A stretch of DNA of 64,000 bases, taken from assembly GCF_958295425.1 (NCBI RefSeq), contig NC_081148.1, positions 8,279,466 to 8,343,465 of the forward strand, given 5' to 3'. The DNA is from Solea solea. Lineage: Eukaryota; Chordata; Actinopteri; Pleuronectiformes; Soleidae. Numbering within the stretch: the first letter of the stretch is position 1; every line of letters begins with the position of its first letter. Position numbers and translations under genes: made by a program. The notes beneath the pieces are model-generated. The model did no database searches and was not told where the DNA came from. It saw only the letters and a program-made list of their open reading frames with translations. Below are positions 1-13,426 of this stretch, piece by piece.

Positions 1-200
1 TTGACTTGTAACCGGAGGGTCGCCGGTTCAAATCCCCACCTTGCCAAAAAAGGGCTGGGGTACTCCTGAGCAAGGTACCCAACCCCCAATGCTCCCCGGG
101 CACTACTCAGTGTGGCAGCCCACTGCTCCTAATTCTGGGATGGGTCAAAATGCAGAGAATAATTTCCCTAAGGGGATTAATAAAGTATCTAAAATTAAAA
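1..200 (+). mobile_element. tRNA-derived SINE, 5' part cut by the window edge
   Basis: The segment carries a Pol III B-box-like GGTTCAAATCC at 25-35, preceded by ACCGGAGGGTCGCC. It then has the teleost SINE body TGAGCAAGGTACCCAACCCC and CTCCCCGGGCACT. The tail is AAGGGGATTAATAAAGTATC followed by A-rich sequence. The A-box end is missing because the element begins outside the window. Confidence 0.75.
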
Positions 201-1015
201 AAAATGCAAATTGGTGAAGTATTCCTTTAACCTCTAATGCAGGACGCAGAGTGAACTTTGTGAGGCCAGATAAAAACAAGCGTTTACTCAGTCACTTAAC
301 AGACATCTTCCATAATTCTGTATTTGCCACACACAGGCGTTGTAGAAAGGGAGTGAGAATTTCAACCTGGTGCCAAAAACAGTTTTTACAACATTCATAA
401 CCATGGTGTACTTTGAAAGATGAATACTTGGATTTTACAACCAACCCTTCAAAAATAAGTATAATCGTACTTAGAGCGGCAAAAACATGTTCTTGTATTA
501 ACAAGGCCTGCCATTGCACGCTTTGTTGGGGAGGATAATAAATATTGGACTATACTGTTTGTCATCTGCAAACTCACAGTTTATTACATAGCATACATAT
601 TTTTTATTTATCTTCCCTTATCCATACTTTTTTATTCCAGGTGGACTGTGTGTTCTTTTTTGACCTGTACATTTACAGGTTTTGACGCGTTACCATGGTT
701 ACTAATGATCTGTAACAAGTACACATAAAGGCTCCATCACCTATAGACGATACAATCTAAACACCTTAGAAACACATGCTTTTTGATGAAGATAAGATCA
801 TTAAATTATAAATCTGCAACACTTTCCTGTGGTTGGTTTGGTTTCCTTTGCGGTAACAAAGCTTTTCTCCACGTGATCTGCAGAATCTGGGTCCAAACCA
901 GACCTGAGACCTTTTATATCAAAATAAAACACATCGCACTATGATGAACCAGTTTCTTTTACACTAACTAAACAGTTACGGTGTTAAATCACTAATAAAT
1001 AACACCTGTTTAACT
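201..1015. other. Gene-free stretch
   Basis: AT-rich sequence with no recognisable exon, RNA gene or repeat family. Presumed kcnq5 intronic or downstream DNA. Confidence 0.5.
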
Positions 1016-1323
1016 TGAGCTGCAACTAACGATTATTTTCCACAATTGAACAATCGAGTAATCATTTGATCCATAAAATATCAGAAAACATAAAAAAATG
1101 TTGATCAGTGTTTGTCAAACCTGGAAATGATGATGTTCTCAAATGTCTTGTTTTGTCCATAAACCAAAATGATTCAGTTTTTAATGATTTCTTTGTGACA
1201 CAGAGGAACGAAATGAAGAAAACATTCACATTTATGAGGCTAAAAAAATCTGAATTGTTGTTTTAATCATGAAAAATGTTTAAAGCCGATTAATCGATTA
1301 TCGAATAATTGTTTCAGCTCTAT
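1016..1323. mobile_element. Small non-autonomous inverted-repeat element (GAGCTGCAACTAACGATTAT family)
   Basis: The left end GAGCTGCAACTAACGATTAT pairs with the inverted right end AATAATTGTTTCAGCTC. The interior carries AATGTCTTGTTTTGTCC and GCCGATTAATCGATTATCGA, the hallmark of a very common percomorph MITE-like family about 300 bp long. Fragments of the same family occur at about 24896, 48765, 54490, 56870 and 62690. Confidence 0.7.
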
Positions 1324-4300
1324 GTATATCCACATGCTGCGCTAACCCTTATCATGACCTTTAATTTGATATCTCAAGCAGCTCAGATGTAACCTTACGA
1401 ACACTTTTTTTTTTTACAATGCGGGATACCTTTCATTTCCTATTTTTTAATCACAAAAAAATAAAATCTTTAATATAAAATATCAAAACTAGGAGCTGAT
1501 CCTCTGGTTTACACAAGCAGCAGATATACAGTACTGTCATATTCCTACAATAAAAGAAAAAAGACCACAACAGAAACATACAAACAAGATTTCTTTTTCT
1601 TTTTAACAGTCTAACAGTGACCTCATATGTTTGTGAAGAAATACAGAGTGTAATCCTCAGCCTGCATGAGTCACACAATGAAAGGAGCAGAGAGATCAAG
1701 GTGTTGCGGTAACGGTAGTATTTTTCCCAGCTGAGGGCTTAGGGGTTGGAAATAAAGACAGTATTAGGTGAGAAATGACCAGCACACCTCCTCAACACTT
1801 TGGATCCAACACACTCACACACGGCAAACTGCTTTTTTCTACAATCTCATCGCAACCTCAGCATCTGATGAAAGAAGCTGCATAATAAAGTAGAAATTAG
1901 GTCAGGGCAATTTTGACCATGCTATTTGCAAAATCGTCTTTTCATCCATCCATGTACACATCCTTCAGAGGGTGCATTTAAAGGCTGATTAGACTGTAAG
2001 TCCATAGGCCACTGATTTGAGCCTAGAGGATTACATTTTTAAAACACTGGTTGTTTTATAATAAAATACAGTATATTGGGTGATTTTTTTGCTATTTATT
2101 TTGTAAATATTTCATATCTCTTAAAAGTGACAGATACAATTTGCATTTCACTTTTAATGTGGGTTAGATTTTTGCTTGTTTTCTTCTTAAATTGACATCA
2201 ATTTTGTGCGAGGGGAAAAACAAAAGAAACACACAGTGTACGTCTGCGTTGCAGCGTTACAATGAACAGAAAATTACCATAGCTCAAAGGAGCTTTGATC
2301 GTGTTTTGATTGACACGGGAGACTGAGCCATTATGGCGTTCTTGACTATGTCATGTTAGAGTGAAGTGAGAGCAATGTGGAACAAACTGGGGAGGAATGA
2401 ATGCACTCCCACCTACAGCCTGAACCCCCTTTTCAATATGACAGAGATTAAGAAAAATACCATTTACATAAACAACACAGGGCTGTCTGTGTGCTGTAGT
2501 ATATAGTTTGTGTGTTGGATTTATTTTTTCATTACCAATCATATGAGGCCATTACAGATGATTACTAGGTCTGACAAACAAAACAAAAATATTACAAGAC
2601 TAACATCTCTTTATTATAAACTAATAAATCAAGACAGAAGTGCAGGTCACCATGTCCTGAAGTGAAGAGAAGATGTAGGAGGACAAAGAAGTAGACGAGA
2701 TGCCAACAGTTTTACTGGAATAACAGCTCGAGCATTGAACAAATGGGCTAAAAATAAAATTACACAAAAAAATACCAATCTCTTTTCCAGATTTAACCAG
2801 TTCACAATTTTCTATACATTTCCTTAAAAGGAGGAAACTGTCATAAGACTAGAAAAGCTAAACCCAGCTTAATATTAATTTAATAGTGATTTATTTTTTC
2901 CCAATTTATTTCCAAATCCTCACTAATCATATGAGAGCAGAGCATTCTAAATATTACTGCACAATCTTATAACTTACATTTATAAAATGAAACACAACTA
3001 AATGAATGAAACTTTTCCAGGATTTTTCTCCAATCTACATGCTTTTTCTAGGAAACATTAAAGGAGACAGAAATACCGTCTTCATTCCAATGGCAGTCAT
3101 GTGACTCAGTTTGTTTACGCCGCCATTTTGGCAGGAAAAGCTTCTGCAACAGTGAACAGCCCCAGAGCCCCAGAGTTTCAGGCCGTTAAAGTTCACGGCG
3201 CACTTTAAACACACAAAGATCATACAATATATTGCGGAAATGAATACATCTGACGCTTATAAAGTCCTGCTGGTGCTTTGTGTGGAAGTGTGGAAACAGC
3301 CGGAGCCAGAGGTTCCAGACCTGAAGTAACTATTAGACATCGCAATAAGAGCATGTAAAGTTACATTCTGTATCTGATATGCCTTCAATACCTGCATCAA
3401 TTGCATATAATGGCAGTGCTTCACCTTTGCTGTTTCTCAGGATCGTTGGTAAATGCTATCCTCTTAGCTTTTCCCTGATTGTTTTGGCACCACAGCATCT
3501 ATCCACCATCTTACGAATACAGCTGGCGAAGAGACGAGGTGCCTGACATATTGCCTGGTATATACTGTGCTGCTGGTTACTATGTCTACGGATTGACATA
3601 CAGTATGTCTACAGCAATTTAGCGCTATGTTTTGTTTTCCAACTGTATAGGCTATTTTCTTCTCCATTTAAGCTCAAAACAGGGTGGTCTGAAAGGACCA
3701 ACTCTGACCGGCAAGCTGAAATATTGAGTTGGTGTCTCATTTCCAAAAGAACAGAAATGAACCATAATCTTTTTAATGTAAACTATTTCTCTCTCCACTG
3801 TTAATAAGCCAGCCTCCCCTCGAAAACTGCCACAAAATTGCCTTTGTCTTGCCACCGTTTCCTCCCATCAATCCAGCAGTTCACAGCCTGTGGTTGCATT
3901 TGGCCAGTTGACTGGGGCACAGATCAGCACATTTCCAGTAAGAAATCATCTGCTCCCTGAAGTGATTTCATATCTAATTGCTTTTATTGACTTGGCAGAT
4001 CTGAAAATGGTAGCCACCCTCGTTGGCTCACTTAGCAAAAGCTTTAAAATGCACACAAGTGGAAAAGGAACAAAAATAACAAATGGATTTAGCTGATGTC
4101 ATCGGCACTGTTGGACAGTTTGGTTCGATGGTTTCTGGATGTTAAACATCTTGAATGTTGACTGACTTGTATTTGAAGAAGATTTAACCTTTTAATGCAA
4201 AACACGTACACGCAGTATAACTGAGTTAAAAAAAAAAAACAGGCTCTAAACTGTGGAGAAGTTTGGTGCATTACCAATATTTATGCTACTTCAGAACCAA

Positions 4301-7300
4301 CTCAATGACCTTAAAGGATGTTTCTATATTGACTGTACTGCATTGATCTCATCGGTTTGTTTACTCCGTTTTCAAGTACACAAACACAGACCTCGCACCA
4401 ACAAGCAAAGCAGTAATCAATTTTGTCTCCCACCCCAAATTAGGAATAGGGTATGTGATGTCAAAGGGGTGGGCGTCACCATGGAAACGGCCATGGCGCG
4501 CAGACTGGGAGGCTTTGAGATAGAGGACGGTGTGTGTGTGTGTGTGTGTTTGACATTAGTAATCACTTGAGCGGGTCATTTACAGTGAACCTGCTCAGTT
4601 TTTACAGCATCTTGAGAAGAGCAGTGAGTGCTGCATGACTGGTGTAATTAGCCTCAGGAGCTATCGTGATGGAGAACCTCCCACTAATGCCGCGATTAAT
4701 ACTGCGCGAACACAAAGAGCGCGGCTATTGCACTATTTCTAAATGCGTTTGCTGTCGAATCCATTTTTAAGACAGCATCACTGCAATGAAAACCCAACCT
4801 CCAAATTCCTTCATTTGAATTTGCTACATTGTCAAATAAGGTGAAAAATAAATAAATAAAACTTTTGTGATCATACAGTGAACTACTTCTATTGAAATGT
4901 CAATAAGAAGATAAACGATGCCTTTGTGCTTTGTCGTAAGTCCATTTGATATACATTTGTCCTCATCACAATCAGCTTTGCTTTGCAACTGCAGTATGAA
5001 GTGGCTCATCGTCTGTCTTTAAATGTAATAAATTGGTGTGCCGTTACTTGCTCGCTGCGTCTTCACACTCTCTTTGCTCGGAAGACTTTATATGCACAAG
5101 ATTTGAGGTTTTAATCTTGAAAATGTTACCATTGTGTCACCGTGTTTCTCAAGTCCAAATGGCATGGACCCAAAACCAGAAGTTACATACACTACCAAAG
5201 CAGGCGATGCTGATCTGCTTCAGCCCGTTGTAAATTGATGTACCTTCAAAATAATCTTCTAATAATCTTCTGAAAAGTGTTTCCCTTTCAAATGGGAGAA
5301 AGAAAAAAGTGGCATAATTTATGTCAAACCACCTGAAACGCCAACTCACCCTCCTACCTATCAGGATGGAGGTTTTGATTCTTCTTATCCAATTACAGAG
5401 CAGGATCATGGGCCAGCTGTACTCATACATACCAGCGGTGTTTTTGTTTTGTTTTGTAGTATTAGGTTCACTGCTTTTCTTAATTATGAATAATAAAAAT
5501 GATTCATAATGGAAAAAGCATTACAACTTCACACGCACATAGAAAGTCAGACTCAGTCATATGCACAGTGGCTGCCAGAGACATCGAGTTAAAAGGATAT
5601 TTTTTGGCCAGCGATTGTAGTTTCTGAGCAATTATTTCAGGAACGACGGAATAAAAATGTTTTTCTTATTTCTGTTAATGCTTCCCAACACTTTTGTTAT
5701 TGTTCTGCTCCTCTGCCCCTGCGGCACAAGACCACTGAGAAACCCATTATAAAAATGACACACAAGCACAAAACCTCCCACTGTGTCACAAACACACACA
5801 CACACACACTTACACTTTGGCTGCACTGAGCCTTGTCATTGCATGGAGGAACATCTGTGTCACTGTTGTGGTAACAGTTATGTTGCGACTTCCATCCTCT
5901 CTCATATTTCTTTCCAAGGTCTCTCATAAATAAAATGAGCACAAACTCAAAAATGCACATTGCAAGTTGTCAGTATGAATTAGGTGAACAGTGTGTTCTT
6001 ACACCATGAAAGGGAAATACTGACAATCCCATTGACTGGACTTGTTTCCTTTTGTTCTTTATTCATAAAAAAGTCAAATTTAAAGAAGTTTGACTGAGTT
6101 TAAGCAGCCAAAACAACTTGTTTATAGTTGAGCTCAAGCTTGAGCTTGAGTTTTAAACTTTAATCAAAGTAGAAATGACAGGACTAAGACAGAACTAAGG
6201 ATTATGCTGCAGATTGCAGAACACTGGTGATGATAAGTATGTAGCGTGAAACTAAATCTACACTGGTTAAATCATCTTTTTCATGTAAAAGAAAGTTGGC
6301 ACAGTTTCTGAGGTATTTTAGTATCCTATAATCCCATTTGTTGGCTAAATAGTCTAAGTCCTCACCCCAAAGTTTATTTGGTGGCTGTCCTGAGGAATTA
6401 TGATGATGGAATTTATTTGAATTTCTATTTTTAAGTAATTGTTATACAGGGGAAAGCTTGAGAGGAGTTTGCACTGATTCTAAGATCTGTACTTAGGAAA
6501 TGATGATAATTTGAACGTCACTTTGAGATTATTTAAGTGTGGAGTAGTGTGTGTTATAATTAAAATGTGCTGTGAAGGAGGTGCATAACATGGTCTAAAT
6601 TTAATTTTAGTTAATTGCCTTTTGTGCTGCATGACATTCGTAAAATAGTAAGACAATATTGAATAAGAGAGCGTTGTACATTTCCAGACACAGCATTGAA
6701 AGTAACTAAGGAGTCTTTTAAAGAGCCGCAATTAACTGTGACACAACTGCATTTGCTCATTTTGCTAATGACGTGAAGCATAACGTGTTCCCCAAAACCA
6801 TTGTCTGAATATCAAAAGTCACTCACTTCTAAAGACTCCTTTTTAGTTTCCCCGCTAATACGTGTTAGGCATGAGTGGACGTCACCAATGGGTGTGACAG
6901 ATAACACGCAAACCATGAGTCACATTATGCTGCTTAATCTGTCTGGGTTTTAGAGGAGGATGAAATCAGAGGATTGGATTAGAAACGTATCCCTGACGCT
7001 GCTGGCCCAGCTGTGTGAACACATTTTCAACAAAAGATTGGGGAGAAAGAGAAGTGAGCTAAGGGGGTAAAAGGAGAGGAATAACAAGTGAAGAAGGATC
7101 AGAAAAACAGAAAAGCAGTTGACAGCAACAAATGCACAACCTGAGGTGGCCTCTGCTGATTTTATGGTACAGTTAAGAATCCAGAAGTGATGACTCGCAC
7201 TCATCCTCATCTCTTCTGGAGCTGGGCCATGTCTGGAGCAGGTCTTTTGTTTAGTGTCTGTCCTAATATCTTTAAAGTGACTGAATCTGCTGTCAATGCA

Positions 7301-8460
7301 CTATTTACTTTAGAGATCCTGACCACGATTCATTTGCTGGTCTTTTCCAAATCGTAATCTTCCCAGGGAGAAGACCTTAGAAGATGATAATCACTTGTCT
7401 TGTGAGATTTGCATTTTTCGGTGTTGTGGTTGAGGAACATTTGGCCTTTGTGTGCATCAGATGTTTACATGTATGGTTCTTCTCCAGGCACGGGTTCACC
7501 TGCGGGTGTCTTCTCTCGATGCACTCACACATAATTGGGGGTGAATGAGGTCTCCAACATCCCTGCAGACGAGGGTAAGTGAAGGCCTTAGACTGTATAA
7601 GTTATGAGGGCCTTTGAACTGTTGGGGTGGCTAAAAAATACTTAATATGAAACAGCATTGCATCATGAGACAAGGTCTGATAATGGAACAGTAACGTGTT
7701 CAAAAACCAGGACCAGGTCCAAACAAACATAAATTATCCAAGTATTGTAGCCCAGTTTCCACAGGTCTGTCCCTCTCTTGCTCACTGTTCCTGCGTTATG
7801 CTGTGATGGCAGTCCAGGGATTTATTAGGTCTGGCTAAAAGTTCCTATTGTGTTTGTTCCAGGGTTAGTTTTATTTAATTCTAAACTGTGAAATTGAAAT
7901 TATCTTCTCTTTTTTTGCAGTGGGAATATTTTGTCTCCTCACTTTGATATTTTTGGAAAATCTTTTTCAAAATAATACGTTGCTATTGTGTATTAGAAAA
8001 CTCATACATATCGAGTTGATTTATACCACTATACGTGTTTTTATCATCCCTACCACAGTTCAAAACTGCCGACTGGCCTCACGGAAACAGGATACAGACA
8101 TTTTCTTTTCACCGTTGCCAACAATTTGATATCCCTCCATAGTTGAATTCTGAATGTTGCTGAATTTGCTGCTTCACATTTTAGTCAGGCAGTCACTGGT
8201 GTACATGCAACTCCTTTTGTGTGGTATTGTTTTCAGAGTCAGACGTCATCTCAAGCTTTTAGAAAAAATCTGCTCAGGGAATCCATTAACCAGACACCGT
8301 TTTCATCCTGAAGGTCAAAAGTACTGTGAGAGAACACTTCGCACAAAGCAGATAAAGCATCTCTACTTTGTGTCACTTCTCCAAGCAAGTTTTCTATTTT
8401 AGTGCTTACATTTTCTTCCTACTGCCATCTGAGGTTGGAAGGCAAATAAAAAAATCAAAA
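1324..8460. other. Gene-free stretch, presumed kcnq5 intronic DNA
   Basis: No conserved exon was recognised. Short tracts include (GT)n near 4530-4550 and CA runs near 5789-5810. A 16-bp perfect palindrome AGCTCAAGCTTGAGCT lies at 6131-6146. The open frames here are short, AT-biased and without protein-like character. Confidence 0.5.
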
Positions 8461-9104
8461 ATCAAAAACATTGTTTCCATTAGTGATAGTACCTGGTACT
8501 CCTCTTAGTACCTGCTCTGATGATGTTCCAAGCAAGCTGAGCTGATACTTTGCCAGACTGCCGTCACTGGAAGAGGCATGAGCAAGACGTTCGACACAAG
8601 AGTCAACGTGAACAATGTCAAACTGTAGATCAATTCAAATTTTACATTCCAAACTTACACTTTAATTAGCAGCTATTATCATGAATCAAGTGATATAATT
8701 GAAGTGATTACCTGACCGTGCTGTTTACCTGTGTACGCATTCCCAGCATTCATGCGCGTTCCTGCCTTTACGTCATCGATTCATAGATTACTCATTTACG
8801 TGCGGTAAGTTTTATCACGTCTCAGCGTGAGAAATGTCACGTGTTTGTTGTTATTGCCGCGCTTTGGTGCATGTGTAACGGACTACTCTCTCGTATCTCT
8901 CTGAAATGATGAACAGTCCAGGTGACCCCCAGATGCTCGGTTACACTAGCATGATTACAAAATTGAGGGCGTTACGCCTGCAAATTACAACATATTGGGC
9001 CTTCATGCTAAAATGGGCTAGCTAGAACCCTGACAGCTCCATGCTAACCGAGTGGATAGTTCGGTAAGTATTTTTTTGCATTTCCAGTAGGAATAGTTCT
9101 AAAA

Positions 9105-9425
9105 TAACCAGCCCCAACCATTCAAATGATTCGGTACCCTTCCCTTGGGGTACCAGAGTCATGGTGTGGTATGGGTGAAGCTAGACCAGCTCCACTCACG
9201 ACACTCAGCTGATTGGGCGACAGAAAAATGTCACTCCATTGCAACCGGTGTTTCTTCAAAGCAGTTTCAAAGCTGGATTCCTTCATTGTTGTCCGTTGTG
9301 TTGCACTCGATGTCGTTGTTCGCTGTCCTCGTGCCGGTACAACGTCATGCTAACAGTAAAGGTACTCTTTTCAGTCAAAAGTAAGAAGAACCTGTATCAG
9401 TATCGATAAGATCCTAACGATACCC
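9105..9425 (+). mobile_element. Fragment of a non-autonomous DNA element (GGTACC-rich type)
   Basis: GATTCGGTACCC, a nearby GGGGTACC, a CAGCTGATTGGGCGACAGAA block followed by TGTCACTCC, and a later GTGCCGGTAC resemble a teleost transposon family that carries GGTACC motifs and a GATTGGGTGACAG block. Related text near 8480-8560 may be its other part. No clean ends were found. Confidence 0.4.
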
Positions 9426-10130
9426 TTGCTGTGTTTAATGAAAAGGCACAATTCTGAACTAAAAGCTAAGATAAATTCATCCACTCACTACTTAATACCA
9501 CATGTTCAGCTTTAAGGCAGGTGCAGGACTTTCCAAGCCAACCTTCCCTCCAACAACAGCCACTCAAAAAGCTATTAACAGCTGATATTCATCTGCAGCA
9601 CTTATGGTAACCGAAAACACCTAACGTAACAGAAAACACCTGCACAGACAAATGCAGTGAATCGCTGGACACCTTTGATGTTTGCTTCCTAACCTGCACT
9701 GTCTGAGGTCTGCGTTTCCCACATTAAAAGGGAAAGTTTTGTTTCTCATCTGCAGCATTAACTCTCTATATGCTTGACAAACAAATTATATTTGATTTTC
9801 TTAAATTTCCAGGCTCATTGAGCAGGATTTGTGTTTTATAAAATACCGACGTCTCGATTATGTGTGAGAGAGAGCAGCAGAGGAGATACATGGAGAGAGA
9901 AACGTTTACATTTAAGCTGTGAAGTGTAGAGTGTCATCTTTAGCCTTTTGCCTCCGTATAAACTGCCTCACGCAGAATTAGATGGAGCTGACATTTAGCA
10001 AGTGTACAACACAGACTCGGAATTGTCCCCGTCCACTGCTCTCACACTCCCTCTCCCTGTGTCTTGCCTTAACGCCTGAGTGAGTCGGCTGAAGTCAGTT
10101 TATATGGGAATTTGATGATCCTTTCTCCAT
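9426..10130. other. Gene-free stretch
   Basis: Non-coding sequence with a short GA run near 9866-9880. I see no gene or clear repeat here. Confidence 0.45.

Positions 10131-10132
<2 letters not shown>

Positions 10133-10172
<40 letters not shown>
10133..10172. repeat. (CA)n microsatellite
   Basis: Uninterrupted AC dinucleotides, about 20 units. Confidence 0.95.
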
Positions 10173-10174
<2 letters not shown>

Positions 10175-10645
10175 TAGCTGTAACCTTTGAGTTGTGATCC
10201 TTATGAATGTCAGCCCCTGGTTGATGAAGTTTAAACTTACTTCAAACTTAAATAGACCCATTTTCTTTTTTCCCCCATCATACCATGAACAACATGATCT
10301 GACTTCATTATGAACATGGCATGAATGGGGTGGGATTGTCATATGATGGTTAATACTGATGCCTCAGGTTGTCTGTGTCTGTGTTCTGTGTCTGTTTTCT
10401 CCAGATACTCTAAAGTTGAATGTCGCGGCTAAAATAGCCCGATCCCTAACCATTCCAAGTGTGTTGGAGCACCTATGTGGCCTTCAGTTAACATCAAAAC
10501 TTCGAAAAGATGATTAGTTTGTCCATTGTAGGCTTGAGTGAAAACAGTCAGATGACTGTACACTTACCAAAACTTAAGTATAAGTATTTTATTTTCAAAT
10601 TCTGCCAAATGAAAATAACACTTTTGACTGAATGATACACACTGG

Positions 10646-10722
10646 ACCTTTAACTGGAGACTCTAAATTCACCATAGGTGTGAATGTGAGAGTAAATGTT
10701 TGTTTGCCTCCATGTGACAAGC
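10646..10722 (+). repeat. Fragment of a teleost dispersed repeat
   Basis: GGAGACTCTAAATTCACCAT then AGGTGTGAATGTGAGAGTAA matches the middle of the family represented in full at 13502-13830. Confidence 0.55.
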
Positions 10723-10760
10723 TGAGTGTCCAGAGTGTCCAGAGTGTACGCTGCTCAACA

Positions 10761-10777
10761 CCCCCCCCCCCCCCCCC
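10761..10777. repeat. Poly-C homopolymer run
   Basis: Seventeen consecutive C residues, followed 20 bases later by CT and CA runs. Confidence 0.95.
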
Positions 10778-10917
10778 AATTTAATGGACTTAATCACGTT
10801 CTCTCTCTCTCTCTCACTCACACACACACCCTCACAGACAAACACTAACAAATAAGCAGTAAACTGTGGCTATTTTAGTTTAATCAAATGCTAAAATGGA
10901 TCTCTTTTGCTCTCTTG

Positions 10918-11091
10918 TTTTCACACAGACACACACACATTTGCCTAACCCTAACCCTAAAACCAGGTCTTAACCCTCAAAAAGCCCTTTAAAGATGTAA
11001 GGACCAGCCAAAATGTCCACACTCGGTATGGTTAATAGGATTTTCGGTCCTCAAAAGCCACATGAAAAAAACCCACACACACACACACTGT
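10918..11091 (+). repeat. CA-flanked dispersed repeat with telomere-like CCCTAA motif
   Basis: GCCTAACCCTAACCCTAAAA is followed by TTAACCCTCAAAAAGCCC, GTAAGGACCAGCCAAAATGT and a GGTCCTCAAAAG end, bounded on both sides by CA runs. This is a recurrent teleost repeat. A second, more diverged copy lies at about 32930-33066. Confidence 0.65.
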
Positions 11092-11243
11092 GAGAAGGTG
11101 TAATGTTATCCAAACAGCCACCTGTCTTGTTGTGTCAGGCTGGTCGCTCTGCTGTTCTGCAGGCCTTGGAGAAGGCTTACAGAGAGAAAACAGAGACTCA
11201 CTCTACATTAGACTGACTCCTGTCAATGGACTGGGCCAAAAGC

Positions 11244-11244
<1 letters not shown>

Positions 11245-11283
<39 letters not shown>

Positions 11284-11300
11284 CATAGCGGAGAACATTT

Positions 11301-11331
<31 letters not shown>

Positions 11332-11335
11332 ACAG
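11245..11335. repeat. Two adjacent (CA)n microsatellite blocks
   Basis: CA runs at 11245-11281 and 11301-11335 are separated by about 20 unique bases. They explain the His/Thr-rich translation in this area. Confidence 0.95.
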
Positions 11336-11664
11336 GCATTCACAGGGACATTCTCCCTCCTCTTCCCCGTTATCCTCTCATGCACACAGAGGGGGCACTT
11401 CTCATGCAGTGTAACATGACTTACACTGTGTTGGTTGCTAGGGGCAACCCACTTTGGGGGGCAAAAACCCTTTTTTTTTTGGTGGAGTGACTGGATAGAG
11501 TCACACACATATGTTCGTACAAAAACAAATTCCAGAGCATAAAAAGCGGAACATTTTCTTCATAAATTGTTGAATATTTGCAGAGGAAGTCATAAATAGG
11601 AGTGACATTCGATGAATCATCGTTTACAGAAACAGTGCTTATTAGGTACACACACACACACACT

Positions 11665-12796
11665 ATTCTGAACTACTTTATATCTACAACACTAACATGG
11701 CAGTGTTAGATATAAAGTTTATTCTAAGATAATAATACACAATGATTCTTGGTCCAGGTGATTACAGACAAATGAAAACTATACAGCTATGAAAATTATC
11801 ACAAGTTTCTAGAGAGCCCTCTATAATCCTACTCATTGGTCATGTAAGTAGTCATTTGGTCAATCATTTGTAATAGACTTATAGAATAGAATATTTGAAT
11901 AAAAGCAGGTTAAAAAAAATTCTATCATAAATCAGGGAAACCATAAATCAGAAAACACTGTCAATAGCATTGTATTTTGTCAGGAAGCCTAACTTAAACT
12001 GAAGCCCTTCAGCTTTTAACAGAACTTTTCTTCAATTTTGTATAAAGATGGATTTTCTGTCCTTCTGCTGTCGTCTTTTCCAAAGAGCTACTGAATTCTC
12101 CACCATGGATCTACGGGTAAAACTGCAGACAATATTTTTGGCTCAGTCTCCCTTTAATGTTTCAGAGGTCCAGGGAGCCATCATTCTCTGAGGTTTAATG
12201 AAGAACCAACAATCCAACAGAAGAGACCCCTTGATCTCATAACGAGGGACAATAAAGATTCCCAACTCAGTAAACAAAGAGAAACAGATGATGGACAGCT
12301 CGCGTGGTCCTCGGGGGGAAACGCTATCCAAGAAGGACATGTGTTGGCTCCTGATGGCTTTGAAAATAAAAAAATAAGTAAAAAAAATAAAAAAAAGAGC
12401 CAGACTCAGTTAGTTTCATTAAACTCGTGCACATATGCCAAAAATTCTTCACTAACAGCACTTCAAAGAGTGGCCATGGTCTGACGCCTCCACAACAAAA
12501 GAGCCATCTTTAAAGGGCAATAAAGGAACACTGATTCACAACAGATTCAGCAACACAGAGAGGGAGACAGAGCAAGAGTGATTTTAATATTTAAATCAAA
12601 ATGTGGTGGGAACACTGTCGGCTGGTTCTGCCGTTTATAAGCTGCTTCAAAAAGCAGCCTCTCCATATGTCAAATTTACAGTGCACCATTAAAATGTTCA
12701 GTGAGGCACAAGACGACTACTGACGAGACAGATTGGTCAAGTATGACATATTTTTTTTGCCTTCAGGAGGATAAGCTCTTCTTTGTACCTCTATTA
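11665..12796. other. Gene-free stretch with one coding-like minus-strand segment
   Basis: No recognised gene. One 65-codon open frame on the minus strand at 12143-12340 is noted among the findings. The rest is AT-rich without clear repeats. Confidence 0.4.
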
Positions 12797-13238
12797 TGGC
12801 GTATTTCCACCGGCTCTACTCGCCTCACCTCGCACTCCGGCGAGGTTCCAAAAGCGTGCTGAGTAGGTACTATGCAATGATTGGTCAGACTGCCGGCCAC
12901 TGACTGGAATCAAGCCGAACAGCCGCGAACTGTAGATGGGTTAAACTACTTAACAATCCTAAAAACGTGGGTTATTCTCCAACAACTACCAGGGAAATCT
13001 CTATATTTAACAGAGGAGTCTGGTGTATTTAGGGACAGCACCGTCGATCGCGAGCAGCATCACAGACCCTGCCGCTGTAGTCTGTGGAGTAGGAGTCTGT
13101 ACTCCGGAGACGTGTGGAGAGAAATCACGCCGAACAGTGCCGAATTGTAGATAAGTTAAAACTTCTTAACAATCTTAAAAACGTGGGTTGATCTCCAACA
13201 ATTACAGGAGTCTGGTGTAAAGTCACTAGTCACTCGTT

Positions 13239-13277
<39 letters not shown>

Positions 13278-13426
13278 CGTATAAAACAAAGTCCCCGCAG
13301 TTTCACGCAGCCATGCAGCGATGACTCCGCCCACGTTGAGTAGGTACTTTTTATTGTAGTGGAGATTCAACCTAACTGTGCCACGAGGCACTCACTGAGG
13401 CGAGTAGAGCCGGTGGAAATACGCCA
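12797..13426. mobile_element. 630-bp non-autonomous DNA transposon with 31-bp perfect terminal inverted repeats
   Basis: The left end TGGCGTATTTCCACCGGCTC (first 20 of 31 matching bases) is the exact reverse complement of the right end, and both are flanked by TTA (12794-12796 and 13427-13429). A 3-bp TTA duplication fits PIF/Harbinger-type elements. There is no transposase frame. The interior contains two related blocks (about 12914-13028 and 13129-13219, each with GCCGAACAG, TTAACAATC and AAAACGTGGGTT) and a (GT)n run at 13242-13276. Confidence 0.85.
13242..13276. repeat. (GT)n microsatellite inside the 630-bp element
   Basis: GT dinucleotides, about 17 units, within the transposon interior. 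The related copy at 15571-15987 has only a short GTGTGAGTGTCGTGTGT at the same place. Confidence 0.9.

Noticed and set aside
1..73. A functional tRNA gene at the left edge
   Set aside because: Only a B-box region is present and it runs directly into a SINE body and tail, so it is a tRNA-derived SINE.
10944..10965. Possible interstitial telomere (CCCTAA units)
   Set aside because: Only two to three units, and embedded in a recognisable dispersed repeat that recurs at 32930.
11090..11419. 109-codon frame with long His-Thr repeats
   Set aside because: Generated by the two CA microsatellite blocks.
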